Assembly: GCF_004137685.1 (NCBI RefSeq) | Contig: NZ_QYBB01000002.1 | Location: 124,001-188,000 of the forward strand | Direction of reading: 5' to 3' | Length of the DNA: 64,000 nucleotides | Origin: Lichenibacterium minor | GTDB lineage: Bacteria > Pseudomonadota > Alphaproteobacteria > Rhizobiales > Beijerinckiaceae | Shown: one piece after another, positions 12,142-25,291 of the stretch | Numbering within the stretch: the first letter of the stretch is position 1 | Layout: the number at the start of each line of letters is the position of its first letter | Notes under the pieces: generated by a model | What the model was told of the DNA's origin: nothing | The model's database searches: none | What the model saw: the letters and a program-made list of their open reading frames with translations, nothing else | Made by a program: the position numbers and the translations under genes

Positions 12142-12717
12142 TCAAAGCGTCGTCCAGCCTTTCGCCGCCGCCATGGCCCCGAAGCGCAGACGCTCCTCGG
12201 CGGCCATCCTCACGTCGGACAGGAAGGCGGCCTCGTAGGGGATCGGGTCGAGGAACTTCCGGCTCCTCCAGGCCACCCCGTGGGACAGGTCGCTCGCCTG
12301 CGTGGCCGACATGGACCAGTAGAAGCGGATCGCCTCTTCGACATAGTCGATGTCGTCGGGGCTGAACGCCCTCAGGCTCGGCGCCGCCTTGGCGATGGGA
12401 CGAAGCTCGATGTACCCGTCGGCCATCTCGCGGCGCGAGAAGGCGATCGAGCCTTCGGCCTCGAGTTCGGCCAGGACGAGGGGCATTTCGAGCGGCGCAG
12501 GACCGGCGGCGAGCTTCTGATAGGTCCGGCCCGTCACCGGCAGGCGGCGCTCGGCGAAGGCCTTGAAGTCCGCGCGCCAAAGGATTTTGTTGAGCTTGAC
12601 CTTTCCAAACCTTTCGGCATCGCCGCAGCGTGTGCAGACGTGGAGGACCAGCTCCCGCAGCCGGGCTTGGCCGCCTGGAAGCTCGATGCGAAAGGACAGG
12701 GTTCCACGCTCGCTCAT
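12142..12717 (-). CDS. Panacea-domain (DUF4065/SocA-like) antitoxin
   Basis: A 191-residue protein from ATG 12717 (MSERGTLSFRIELPGG); the upstream extension is read-through. The centre matches the Panacea domain: KVKLNKILWRADFKAF, then VTGRTYQKLAAGPAP, the lysine-leucine-asparagine-lysine plus GPAP pattern of SocA and phage GepA proteins. A CxxC pair (VCTRCGD) sits near the N-terminus, as in variants with an N-terminal zinc-ribbon-like start. Panacea proteins are promiscuous antitoxins paired with unrelated toxins, or proteolysis adaptors as in Caulobacter SocAB. The gene directly precedes a small toxin-sized gene with a one-base gap. Confidence 0.82.
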   Translation of the reverse strand: MSERGTLSFRIELPGGQARLRELVLHVCTRCGDAERFGKVKLNKILWRADFKAFAERRLPVTGRTYQKLAAGPAPLEMPLVLAELEAEGSIAFSRREMADGYIELRPIAKAAPSLRAFSPDDIDYVEEAIRFYWSMSATQASDLSHGVAWRSRKFLDPIPYEAAFLSDVRMAAEERLRFGAMAAAKGWTTL

Positions 12718-12780
12718 GGTTGGACCATAGCCCGGTCTTCGGGCGGCGCCAAACCCCGGACACGCCACGGCATCGGCCCA

Positions 12781-12807
12781 TGAAAAAGGCCGCCCGGAGG
12801 CGGCCTT
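12781..12807 (-). terminator. Intrinsic terminator of rpsD
   Basis: On the minus strand a 9-bp perfect stem (AAGGCCGCC and its complement) with a 4-base loop is followed at once by TTTTT. It sits about 30 bases after the rpsD stop, so it should end the rpsD transcript. Confidence 0.88.
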
Positions 12808-12835
12808 CCCTGCTGCACCGCCGGATCGGCGAGGA

Positions 12836-13453
12836 TCAGCGCGAATAGAACTCGATGACGAGGTTCGGTTCCATCTGGACCGGATAGGGCACCTCGGTCA
12901 GGCCGGGCACGCGGGTCATCGTGGCGGACTTCTTGGCGGCGTCGTGCTCGAAATAGTCCGGCACGTCCCGCTCGCCGAGCTGGCCGGCCTCGATCACGAA
13001 GGCGAGCTCGCGCGAAGCCTCCTTGACCTCGATCTTGTCGCCGACCTTCACCAGGTAGGACGCGATGTTGACGCGCTTGCCGTTGATGCGGATGTGGCCG
13101 TGGTTGACGAACTGGCGGGCCGCGAAGATCGTCGCGACGAACTTGCAGCGATACACCACCATGTCGAGCCGGCGCTCGAGCAGGCCGACGAGGTTCTGCG
13201 AGGAGTCGCCCTTCAGGCGGATCGCCTCTGCGTAGTACTTGCGGAACTGCTTCTCGGAGATGTTGCCGTAATAGCCCTTGAGCTTCTGCTTCGCCTTGAG
13301 CTGCGTGCCGAAGTCGGTCGGCTTGCCCTTGCGGCGCTGGCCGTGCTGGCCGGGGCCGTATTCGCGGCGGTTCACCGGGCTCTTCGGGCGGCCCCAGATG
13401 TTCTGGCCGAGGCGGCGGTCGATCTTGTACTTGGATTGTAAGCGCTTGGTCAT
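12836..13453 (-). CDS. rpsD: 30S ribosomal protein S4
   Basis: A 205-residue S4 protein, a primary 16S rRNA binder that nucleates small-subunit assembly. It starts [21 protein letters not shown] and has the [13 protein letters not shown] segment. The S4 RNA-binding domain spans about residues 95-160 ([21 protein letters not shown] then [21 protein letters not shown]). The end [11 protein letters not shown] is standard. It is the zinc-free form, with no N-terminal cysteine cluster. The gene stands alone here rather than in the alpha operon and has its own terminator, as is common in alphaproteobacteria. Confidence 0.98.
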   Translation of the reverse strand: MTKRLQSKYKIDRRLGQNIWGRPKSPVNRREYGPGQHGQRRKGKPTDFGTQLKAKQKLKGYYGNISEKQFRKYYAEAIRLKGDSSQNLVGLLERRLDMVVYRCKFVATIFAARQFVNHGHIRINGKRVNIASYLVKVGDKIEVKEASRELAFVIEAGQLGERDVPDYFEHDAAKKSATMTRVPGLTEVPYPVQMEPNLVIEFYSR

Positions 13454-13723
13454 CGCGTCCTCTGTTCACAAGGTGAGGAACGCGCCCTCCTCCGCCGGAC
13501 CGCGAGGTCCGGCCGACAGGCAGCTCACCGATGGAATGGGAACGGCCGCGGGTGCGTCGCCGGGACCCTTGCGGCCCCAGGCAGGATCACCCCGCGCGGC
13601 CGAAACGGCGCGGCGGAGGTGAAGGCGGCTGGTTACCGGGCGGGCCGCCCCCTGTCAACCGAGGCCCGCGCCGCCGCGGGCGAGGCGCCAAGCGACGGGG
13701 CGCCGTTTCCGACGCGCCCCCGC

Positions 13724-14476
13724 TCAGGCGGCCCCGACGCGCGCCGGCGCGTTTCGCGGGTGGGCGGGGCCGACCTCGAGGCCCAGGTAGGCGGGGTCGA
13801 GGTCGGCGGCGCGGCCCAGCACCGCCACGTCGGGGACGGTGAGGTGGGGGCCCTTCAGGGCGATGAGCTCGTCGCGGCGGAGCTGCTGGACCACGCGGTT
13901 CACATGGACGGTCGACAGGCCCATCAGGTCGCCGAGGTCCATCTGCGTCAGCGGCAGATCGCAGGACTGGCCGTCCACGAGGCCGACGGCGCGCAGGCGC
14001 AGGAACACTTCGCAGAACAGGTGCGCCATGCGCTCGTAGGCGCTGCGGCGCCCGAGGCTCACCACCCATTCGCGCAGGACGGCGTCGTCCGTCACGGTGC
14101 TGGCCCAGAGCGCGCGGGCGATGCGGGGGTGCCGTTCCATGGCGCCGTGCAGCGCCGCGGCCGGCACGGCCGCCACCACGGCGGGCGACAGGGTGCGCAC
14201 GACGTGGTCCGACGGCGACAGGTGGCCGTAAAGGTGCCGGCACAGGTCGCCGGGCACGAAGAGCCCGTGGATCTGCCGCCGGCCGTCGGACAGGAGCTTG
14301 AACCGGTAGGCGAAGCCGGCGAGCAGGAGCGGCACCGTCCCGGCCTGGCCGCCCTGGCCGATCTCGTCGTCGGCCCGGTGATGGACGGCCCCCGCGCACA
14401 GCGCGTCCAGCGCGTCGCGCTCGTCGCGGTCGAGCGGGCCGAAACGCTCCAGCTTGCGCACGAAGGCGTTGGTCAT
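13724..14476 (-). CDS. Crp/Fnr-family transcriptional regulator
   Basis: About 250 residues from the second of two adjacent ATGs (14476), chosen because a GGGGG run lies 5-6 bases upstream. Residues 20-130 form a cyclic-nucleotide-binding-like beta roll (LLAGFAYRFKLLSDGRRQIHG then LFVPGD). The C-terminus has a winged HTH with LTQMDLGDLMGLSTVHVNRVVQQLRRDELIAL. No FNR-type cysteine cluster is visible, so oxygen sensing by Fe-S is unlikely. This sequence type is abundant in Hyphomicrobiales genomes and its effectors are mostly unknown. It lies head to tail with the CheB-CheR kinase gene and may control it. Confidence 0.88.
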   Translation of the reverse strand: MTNAFVRKLERFGPLDRDERDALDALCAGAVHHRADDEIGQGGQAGTVPLLLAGFAYRFKLLSDGRRQIHGLFVPGDLCRHLYGHLSPSDHVVRTLSPAVVAAVPAAALHGAMERHPRIARALWASTVTDDAVLREWVVSLGRRSAYERMAHLFCEVFLRLRAVGLVDGQSCDLPLTQMDLGDLMGLSTVHVNRVVQQLRRDELIALKGPHLTVPDVAVLGRAADLDPAYLGLEVGPAHPRNAPARVGAA

Positions 14477-14570
14477 CATCGCCCCCTGGTGTGTCGTCCG
14501 ATCGGACCTTAGCGTCGACACGGCCGCGATGGCAAACCGGAGGCGGCCCCCGGAGCCCGTCCGGCCGTCG

Positions 14571-14639
14571 GCCGGCGCGAACGCGCGCCGCCGCTCGTGC
14601 GGCGCGACGGGGACGCGCCAGCATCTCCGTCGCCCGGTG

Positions 14640-14643
<4 letters not shown>
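14571..14643. repeat. Stop-codon-associated hairpin repeat, copy B
   Basis: Read on the minus strand it begins with the TGA stop of the CheB-CheR gene (14640-14642), then CACCGGGCGACGG, a CCCCGTCG return arm, and a GCGCCGC/GCGGCGC hairpin. It matches copies at 2441, 44265 and 59893 in order and orientation relative to the stop. No T-run follows the hairpins. Confidence 0.65.
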
Positions 14644-17780
<3,137 letters not shown>

Positions 17781-17934
17781 GGGCGGCGGACTCGCTGGCC
17801 GACGCGCCCGGGCGAGGGCGTCGCTGGACGCCGGGTATAGCACGGCGGGGCCCGGGGGCCGCGACGAACCGTGGGGTGCCGCTTCCGCCGGAACGCGGGA
17901 CGCGCTACGCCCCGGCGCAGACACCGGAGACCGC

Positions 17935-18156
17935 ATGAGCCGAGACACCGAAGCCCGGGACGCCGACCGCCTCGACCGGCTGGAAATGCGCTTCGCCGAG
18001 CAGGAGCGCGTGATCGAGGACCTCGACGCCGCCGTGACGGCGCAGTGGACCGTCATCGAGGGCCTGCGACGCCACGTGGACCGCCTGCTCGACCGCCTCG
18101 CCGACGCGGAACGGCGCCTGCCGGCCGAGCCGGACGCGCCGCCGCCGCATTATTGA
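17935..18156 (+). CDS. slyX: SlyX family protein
   Basis: A 73-residue coiled-coil protein. It starts MSRDTEARDADRLDRLEMRF and ends DAPPPHY, the conserved SlyX tail. The middle (AEQERVIEDLDAAVTAQWTV) is a continuous heptad helix. The family is widespread, but its function is not established; in enterobacteria slyX lies beside slyD/slyA. Here it is divergent from the CheB-CheR kinase and convergent with an APH-family kinase, so context adds no clue. Confidence 0.88.
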   Translation: MSRDTEARDADRLDRLEMRFAEQERVIEDLDAAVTAQWTVIEGLRRHVDRLLDRLADAERRLPAEPDAPPPHY

Positions 18157-18262
18157 GGGCTCGCGTCCCGCGGCTCCTCCCGGCGGGTCCGCCGGCGGGC
18201 CGGCCCGCCCGATGCGGGCGGACACGGGCGGGGACAGCGGCGGCCGGGCACTCGAAAGCCGG

Positions 18263-19330
18263 TCACGGCATCGTGCCCGGGCGCGAACCGGGGCCGCCGC
18301 GCCGGACGCCGAGGCGCGCCAGGACCCGCTCCCGGCCGCGATGCCGCGGCAGCGCCATCACATGGTCGAGGGCGAGGTAGGCGGCGGACGCGTGGCGCAT
18401 CGCGTAGCCGCGGTCGTCGCAGGCCTGAACGGCGCGCCATTCGTACATCAGCACCCGCAGGGCGAGGCGCGCCACCGCGAGGTCGAACAGGGCCTCGGCT
18501 TCGGCCTCGGCGAGCGGGGCCGCCCGCGCCCAGCCTTCGGCGAAATCGGCGACGGCTTCGGCGGGGTCGGCGTCGCCGAGCCCGTAGGTGCAGGCCACGG
18601 CGAGGTCGACGACCCGCGGGCCGTGGAGGAGGTCGCCGAAGTCGATCACGCCCGCGACCGCGTCGGCGCCGTCCCGCAGGAGCACGTTGCTGCCGTTGAG
18701 GTCGTTGTGGACCGCGGCGGCCGGCAGCGCCGCGGCGGCGGGGCGCAGTTCGGCGGCGAAGCGGGCGATGAAGTCCGCGAGCCAGTCGCCGCGGCGCCGG
18801 TCCGCCATCGCGTCCGCCACCGGGGCCATGCGGTCGAGGCGCATCAGGTCCCAGGGCAGGCTGCGGCGGGCCGCGGGGTGGTCGAAGCCGCGGAGCGCCG
18901 CGCCCAGGGCCGCCGCGGCCCCGCCGACGGCGCGGCGGAGGGCGGCCGAGGGCGGGCGGGCGTCCCACGGGCGCCCGGCCACGAAGGTGGTCAGCACGGC
19001 TTCGGCGTCCCCGACCGTGCAGGATTCGGCGCCGGCCCGGGTGGGGATCAGGCGCGGCACTGCGAAGGGCGGCCCCCGCCCGTCGAGGTGGAGCAGCACG
19101 GCGCGGCCGAGCGCGCGGGCTTCCGCCGTGTCGGCGGCGTTGGACAGCTTGAGGACGGCGTGACGCCCGTCGGCACACCGGACGAGGAGGTTGCGGTCGC
19201 GCTCCCCGGGCAGCGCGCTCACGCGCGCGGCGAGGCCGTAATGGACCTGCAGCGCGTCGACGACCTCGGCCTCGCCGGCCGCCGGCGGCGGGGTGGTGAG
19301 CAGGTCCATGCCGGTGGGGGACGGATGCAT
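18263..19330 (-). CDS. APH-family small-molecule kinase (hydroxylysine kinase/homoserine kinase-like)
   Basis: A 355-residue aminoglycoside-phosphotransferase-fold kinase starting at ATG 19330 (an ATG seven codons later is possible). The catalytic loop reads AVHNDLNGSNVLL, with the Brenner-type H-x-D-x-x-x-x-N pattern. The metal-binding motif is GVIDFGDLLHGPRVVDLA, which resembles hydroxylysine kinase (AGPHD1) and other catabolic kinases more than antibiotic-resistance enzymes. The N-lobe has VLKLSNAADT with the ATP Lys. No aminotransferase partner is adjacent, so the substrate remains open. Confidence 0.8.
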   Translation of the reverse strand: MHPSPTGMDLLTTPPPAAGEAEVVDALQVHYGLAARVSALPGERDRNLLVRCADGRHAVLKLSNAADTAEARALGRAVLLHLDGRGPPFAVPRLIPTRAGAESCTVGDAEAVLTTFVAGRPWDARPPSAALRRAVGGAAAALGAALRGFDHPAARRSLPWDLMRLDRMAPVADAMADRRRGDWLADFIARFAAELRPAAAALPAAAVHNDLNGSNVLLRDGADAVAGVIDFGDLLHGPRVVDLAVACTYGLGDADPAEAVADFAEGWARAAPLAEAEAEALFDLAVARLALRVLMYEWRAVQACDDRGYAMRHASAAYLALDHVMALPRHRGRERVLARLGVRRGGPGSRPGTMP

Positions 19331-19501
19331 GGGCGGCGCCCTCGTGGAGGTGTCGGGCAGAAATCCCCGTCCGGCGCCCCGGGTCAAGGGCCGGGGCGGA
19401 GGCCGGGCGCGGCCCGGGGATCGCGCGCCTGCACGCCGTGCAGGTCTGGGCTGCGCCCCCGCCCGCCGTCCGGCCCCGCTTCCGCCCGGAACCCGGCCCA
19501 A

Positions 19502-19535
19502 GCAGGATCGCGTGGGTTCGCCCACGCGATCCTGC
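19502..19535. repeat. Perfect 15-bp hairpin with TTCG loop
   Basis: Arms at 19502-19516 and 19521-19535 are perfectly complementary around a TTCG tetraloop, an unusually stable RNA fold. It lies in the gap between the divergent APH kinase and the small exported protein gene, with a second large hairpin 20 bases on. The first nine bases of the arm (GCAGGATCG) recur at 35358, next to another palindrome. Confidence 0.75.
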
Positions 19536-19555
19536 CGCCCTTCCCTATAGGGGAG

Positions 19556-19593
19556 AAGCGGACGTTCGTGGGCCAACCCACGGACGTCCGCTT
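19556..19593. repeat. 17-bp hairpin with one G-U pair
   Basis: Arms 19556-19572 and 19577-19593 pair over 17 positions with a single T-G wobble and a CCAA loop. It stands 38 bases before the start of the small exported protein gene at 19632, so it would be in the 5' leader if transcription begins upstream. Together with the hairpin at 19502 it forms a tandem palindromic block. Confidence 0.7.
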
Positions 19594-19631
19594 GGGCGAG
19601 GGTCGTCCGACGTTCCAAGAGGCACCGAACC

Positions 19632-19850
19632 ATGACGCGCTCCATCCTGCTCCCCGCCGCCCTGGCGGGGGCCGTCCTCGCCGCCGCGGCGCTCCCCGCC
19701 TTCGCGGTGTCGATCAAGCACACCAACCGCGCCGAGGGCGACCCGGACGCAGCCGCGGCGCCCCGCGCCGGCAGCCATGCCGCCCCGCCGGCGGACACGA
19801 GCGGGACGCGCTACTTCGACAAGATGCACCAGGACGGCGAGCGCGGCTGA
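19632..19850 (+). CDS. Small exported protein, unknown function
   Basis: A 72-residue product. It begins with a clear Sec signal (MTRSILLPAALAGAVLAAAA then LPAFA), leaving about 45 mature residues (VSIKHTNRAEGDPDAAAAPR and a DKMHQDGERG tail). No cysteine and no recognised domain are present. The hairpin pair at 19502-19593 lies directly upstream. It is tandem with eipA about 120 bp downstream and might share its envelope role, but this is only context. Confidence 0.6.
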   Translation: MTRSILLPAALAGAVLAAAALPAFAVSIKHTNRAEGDPDAAAAPRAGSHAAPPADTSGTRYFDKMHQDGERG

Positions 19851-19969
19851 CCGGGGGCGCCACGCGCCCGACACGATCCCGCCCTATGCGATGAGCCGAA
19901 TCGCGGCCCATGACGGGCCGCGACGCAGCGTGCTCCCGACGGAGCGGCGCCCAGGCGAGGCTGGAACCC

Positions 19970-20545
19970 ATGGTGGAGTGGTCGCGGAGATCGGTCCTGG
20001 CGGGCCTCGCCGGCGCCGCGGGGCCCGCGCTGTGGGGCGGGGCCAGGGCGCAGGGCGCGCCGGAGCGCTTCTCCACCGACGACATCGTCGACAAGGGCCA
20101 CCACTTCTTCGGCTCGGTGTCGCGCGGCATCGCGCTCACCGTGGAGGAAGCGGCGCGGCGCTTCGGCCAGCCCAACGGCTACGTGCTGGGCCAGGAAGCG
20201 GGCGGCGCCTTCATCGGCGGGCTGCGCTACGGCGAAGGCCTCATGTACACCCGCAACGCGGGGGACCAGAAGGTCTACTGGGAAGGGCCGTCCATCGGCT
20301 TCGACGCCGGCGCCAACGGGGACCGCACCATGATGCTGGTCTACGGCCTGCCCTCGACGCAGGCGATCTTCCAGCGCTTCGGCGGCCTCGACGGCTCGGC
20401 CTACGTCATCGGCGGCTTCGGCTTCACGGCGCTGACCAACGAGCGCGTGGTCGTGGTGCCGATCCGCTCGGGGGTGGGGGCGCGGCTCGGCGTCGCCCTG
20501 TCCTACCTCAAGTTCACGCCGCGCCCGACCTGGAACCCGTTCTGA
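19970..20545 (+). CDS. eipA: EipA/DUF1134 envelope-integrity protein
   Basis: A 191-residue exported protein of the DUF1134 family, called EipA in Brucella, where it supports cell-envelope integrity and is a lipid-binding-type beta barrel. From ATG 19970 it has a twin-arginine-like signal (WSRRSVLAGLAGAAG). The mature domain has the family core GYVLGQEAGGAFIGGLRYGE, NAGDQKVYWEGPSIGFDAG, TMMLVYGLPS and the ending FTPRPTWNPF. The open frame starts 20 codons earlier, but that leader lacks a signal shape. A coiled-coil membrane protein follows in the same direction 37 bases on. Confidence 0.9.
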   Translation: MVEWSRRSVLAGLAGAAGPALWGGARAQGAPERFSTDDIVDKGHHFFGSVSRGIALTVEEAARRFGQPNGYVLGQEAGGAFIGGLRYGEGLMYTRNAGDQKVYWEGPSIGFDAGANGDRTMMLVYGLPSTQAIFQRFGGLDGSAYVIGGFGFTALTNERVVVVPIRSGVGARLGVALSYLKFTPRPTWNPF

Positions 20546-20582
20546 CCGTGGCGGCGTCACCGCAGGGGATGGACGGCGGCCC

Positions 20583-21494
20583 GTGATCCTCGACGTCCTG
20601 GTCTTCGCGCTCGGCTTCATGGTGGCCGGGCTGCTGGCGCTGGCGGCGCTTCCGGCGGTGTGGCGGCGCGCGCTGCGCTTGTCCGAGGAGCGGCTGAGCC
20701 GGCTCGTGCCGCTGTCGCCCGAGGAGATCGCGGCCGAGCGCGACCACCTGCGCGCCGCCCACGCGGTGGCGCTGCGGCGCGTCGAGCAGCGGCTCGACGG
20801 GTCGGAAGCCGAGCGGGCGGCGCTGCGGGTCGAGGCGGCGCGGCGCGAAGCCCGCATCGCGGCGCTCGACGAGGCCGTCATCAAGGCCCAGGTGCGGATC
20901 GCGGCGCGCGACGCCGAGGTGGCGACCCTGCGCGGCGAAGTCGCCTCCCTTTGGGCGGAGCACGGCGCCGAAGCGGTCGCCCTGGACGGGCTGGGGCGCC
21001 TGGCGGAGCGACGGATGGAGGAGATCGCGGCGCTGCAGGCCGAGCGGGACGGGCTCCGCCACGAGGTCGACAGCAGCCGCGGCAGCCTGGCCGGGCTCCA
21101 AACGCGGCTGATCGGCGCCGAAGCGCGCGGCAGCGACCTCGATCGCGAACTCGCCCAGGCGCGGCGGGACGCGGCGGCGGAGCGGGACACCCGGGCCGCC
21201 GAAGCGCCGGCGCCGGACGTCACCGCCGAGATCGAAGCGCTGAAGGCCGAACTCGCCTTCATGGCCGAGCAGGCACAGTCGGCGGAGCGGCGCGCGACCG
21301 CGAGCGCCATGGCCCACGAAGCCCTGAAATCCGCAGCCCTGAAATCCGAAGCCCTGAAACGCGACGCCGTGGGATCGGCGGCCGAGGGGCGCGCCGAGGC
21401 TGGGCCGCCGCCCGCCGCCCCTCGGGACGATGCGGCGCTCCGGGCCGCCGTCGCGGCGCTGGCCGACGAGGTGCTGCGCGCCGCGAAGTCCTGA
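20583..21494 (+). CDS. Membrane-anchored coiled-coil protein, unknown function
   Basis: A 303-residue protein starting at GTG 20583. One N-terminal membrane helix (VLVFALGFMVAGLLALAALP) is followed by VWRRALRLSEERLSRLVPLS and PEEIAAERD. Then come about 200 residues of nearly continuous charged coiled coil, a short repeat (EALKSAALKSEALKRDA), and a final Ala-rich helix. This arrangement is seen in conserved but uncharacterised Hyphomicrobiales proteins. It may act as an envelope scaffold with EipA, 37 bases upstream on the same strand; that is inference from spacing only. Confidence 0.75.
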   Translation: MILDVLVFALGFMVAGLLALAALPAVWRRALRLSEERLSRLVPLSPEEIAAERDHLRAAHAVALRRVEQRLDGSEAERAALRVEAARREARIAALDEAVIKAQVRIAARDAEVATLRGEVASLWAEHGAEAVALDGLGRLAERRMEEIAALQAERDGLRHEVDSSRGSLAGLQTRLIGAEARGSDLDRELAQARRDAAAERDTRAAEAPAPDVTAEIEALKAELAFMAEQAQSAERRATASAMAHEALKSAALKSEALKRDAVGSAAEGRAEAGPPPAAPRDDAALRAAVAALADEVLRAAKS

Positions 21495-21528
21495 GCAGAC
21501 CGTCGTGAGTCGGCGCAGGCCTTTCTGC

Positions 21529-21990
21529 TCAGGGGCAGGTGGCGTAATGCTGCCGCAGCACGTCGTAGCCCATGATCTGCGGCTTGCCGGACGGCAGGCC
21601 GCCGTAGCGGCTCTTGAGCCACTGCTGGACGAAGGGCGGGTACACGTCCGTGATGGCGTCGCCGATATCGGTGATGGCCATCGTGCCGGTGAGCCCCTTC
21701 ACGGGCTGGTGGAAGCCGAAGCGGGCCCCGGGCCCGACGCAGATCCTGTCCGGCGGCAGCGCCAGGATGAGGGCACAGGCCGAGATGCAGGTGCCCGTGA
21801 CCCTGACGCGGGTCCCCGCCGCGTCGTAATCGATGACGCGCGACACGTGCGCCCGGATGTTGCCGCCGTTCTGCCCCGCGATCGTGACCACGGCGGCAGG
21901 CGGAGGCATGTCCATCTGGTTGTTGGCGCCCGGCACCGGCGACACGCCGGTGAGCGCCATCACGATCGCGAGTTTGTCCGCCATGCTCAT
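21529..21990 (-). CDS. ClpP-like (COG3904-type) protein, unknown role
   Basis: A 153-residue protein. The core VTGTCISACALILALP then VGPGARFGFHQPVKG matches the COG3904-like group of ClpP/crotonase-fold proteins. The Ser in CxSAC is the expected nucleophile and the His in GFHQP the base. The N-terminus is only weakly hydrophobic (LAIVMALTGVSPV), so export is uncertain. A stretch HVSRVIDYDAAGTRVRVTG precedes the nucleophile, as in family members where the strand runs beneath the active site. A diverged relative with the same CxSAC...H pattern lies at 24163-24900. Confidence 0.7.
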   Translation of the reverse strand: MSMADKLAIVMALTGVSPVPGANNQMDMPPPAAVVTIAGQNGGNIRAHVSRVIDYDAAGTRVRVTGTCISACALILALPPDRICVGPGARFGFHQPVKGLTGTMAITDIGDAITDVYPPFVQQWLKSRYGGLPSGKPQIMGYDVLRQHYATCP

Positions 21991-22073
21991 GGAAGCGACG
22001 CTCCGCCCGGTCCCAGGTTCAACCGGGCGTCATCCTGGCCCCATCCGTCCCCTTTGGCCAGCGCCGGCGACCC

Positions 22074-23843
<1,770 letters not shown>

Positions 23844-23893
23844 TCAGGGTAGCGTCATCGCCGCCCCGCCGCCAGCAGCGCCCGGTGACGGCG

Positions 23894-23936
23894 GTTCGGT
23901 TTGGATAGTCGGTTTGGGAAAGTTCGGTTTGGATAG
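23894..23936. repeat. Direct repeats at the left edge of the AT-rich island
   Basis: GTTCGGTTTGGATAG occurs at 23894-23908 and again at 23922-23936, 28 bases apart, with a partial CGGTTTGG between them. They stand exactly where the GC content drops. They could be an integration scar, a binding site for a regulator of the island gene, or slippage. Confidence 0.6.
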
Positions 23937-24162
23937 GGGGTCTTGGGATCTCAAACGAACCGTCGATGCAGTGCGTTGAGGGCATACCCAAAACGATCGA
24001 GCCCAGCAGTTCGATTGGACTAGCGTTTGCTTAAATCAAAAATAATTATGATCTGCGATAGATTATTTGCTACGTCTAGCATAGATATTTAAATTTTAAT
24101 GCAAGGTGTAGCCGAAATCCCACGGCGTGTGTAATTATTCGTGTTAAATGGGAGAGAACATC
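23937..24162. other. AT-rich upstream region of the island gene
   Basis: With the repeats at 23894 this makes a gene-free stretch of about 320 bases. It is far richer in A and T than its surroundings, especially 24025-24110. No reading frame is supported. It probably holds the promoter of the exported ClpP-like gene, though I could not pick a single -35/-10 pair with confidence. Confidence 0.45.
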
Positions 24163-24900
24163 GTGACGCAGAGAAGATGGAATAGACCATTTTTATCCTA
24201 TATCTTGATAGCTATGTCTTGCCTTGTCATAGATTGTAATGGATCGAAGGCGAATGAAATTTGTGTGTCCCAAACTATCAATGCGTCCGAAGCGACAGCT
24301 ATATCCGAAATCGTCAAATCTTGTGATAACGATAATCAAAATGATTTTCTGAGAAAACGTACAGTAGGTTTCGGAGATTATGTGTGCCTTAAAAGCTACC
24401 TACATCTTAATACAGCGAGAAAATATCTTAAAGTTGTTAAAAACGCCAAATACGTTTTCGTGCACAACAATGCGGGAGGAGTTTCCACCACAGGGGCAAA
24501 AATCGGCGATGACATATTCGACCACAAAAGAACGCTAATCATCTCCGGATACTGCGCGTCAGCTTGTGCTGATTACTTATTTCCTGCTGCTGAAAAGGTG
24601 ATTTTTATCGGACCATTTTCCAAAGGATCCTTCCTTGCTTGGCACGGTAGCCCCGACTCTGATGGTCTGCGGGCCAACGTCACCCCAGAGAACCATAAGA
24701 AGGCTCTGGAAGCACATCATGACTTCCTACAACGGTTCACGCCCGCTCACCGCGAGCAGCTCTCTCGTTTGATGGATATTTCCAGAGACGGGTTGTCGAT
24801 ATCGGAGGAGAGAAAGCAAAAAAAGACATGGACATACACTGACGATGAGCTTTGCCATACGTTCGGCTTTGACAATTTATACAGACTTCTGACCAGATAA
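24163..24900 (+). CDS. Exported ClpP-like (COG3904-type) protein in an AT-rich island
   Basis: A 245-residue protein from GTG 24163, preferred over the ATG at 24148 because GGAGAG lies six bases before it. An N-terminal hydrophobic signal (PFLSYILIAMSCLVIDC) suggests export. The core LIISGYCASACADYLFPAAE, then FIGPFSKGSFLAWHGSP, repeats the CxSAC nucleophile and downstream His of the 21529 protein. The C-terminal part is charged and ends LCHTFGFDNLYRLLTR. Codon use is strikingly AT-rich compared with every neighbour, which argues for recent transfer. Catalysis is inferred from the Ser/His placement only. Confidence 0.72.
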   Translation: MTQRRWNRPFLSYILIAMSCLVIDCNGSKANEICVSQTINASEATAISEIVKSCDNDNQNDFLRKRTVGFGDYVCLKSYLHLNTARKYLKVVKNAKYVFVHNNAGGVSTTGAKIGDDIFDHKRTLIISGYCASACADYLFPAAEKVIFIGPFSKGSFLAWHGSPDSDGLRANVTPENHKKALEAHHDFLQRFTPAHREQLSRLMDISRDGLSISEERKQKKTWTYTDDELCHTFGFDNLYRLLTR

Positions 24901-25291
24901 ATTATGAACTAGGAGTGATGGAACTTCGAGGCGAGCTTCCAGCTCATAGGCCCGAAAAGGGCGAACTCCGTTGGTCTTTTTAAGGTAAACCCAAGACGAA
25001 CCATGACAGGGCGCTCGTCCGCTTTCGCAGAGGTCCGGGATCCGGACTCTCCGGCGTGTCCCGCACGAGCCATCCTTTTCCGTCGAGGCGGACCCAACCG
25101 CGGGACGTTGGACCGCACGGTCGCGTGGAACAGGCGGCCCTGAGCCGTTGGGCGCTGTGACGCCGGACAGCATCGGCCAGGTCACGGCGGACCGGCTCCA
25201 AAGGCCGACATCGGCGCTCCAACCGCGTGACGGCGCGCTTGGTCCGCGCGACGCCACGCCCTATGCTTCGAGCGTGCATCAGGAGGACGGC
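24901..25291. other. Intergenic region between the AT-rich island and a toxin-antitoxin pair, no gene seen
   Basis: About 390 bases in which GC content returns to the local norm. Frames exist on both strands, but none shows a domain, a signal peptide or an RBS. No tRNA, attachment-site duplicate or transposase remnant was recognised. The last 20 bases hold the strong AGGAGG of the antitoxin gene. Confidence 0.4.

Noticed and set aside
24901..25291. Small minus-strand genes in the gap before the ParD-like antitoxin
   Set aside because: The candidates (69-126 codons) lack RBS, domains and consistent composition.
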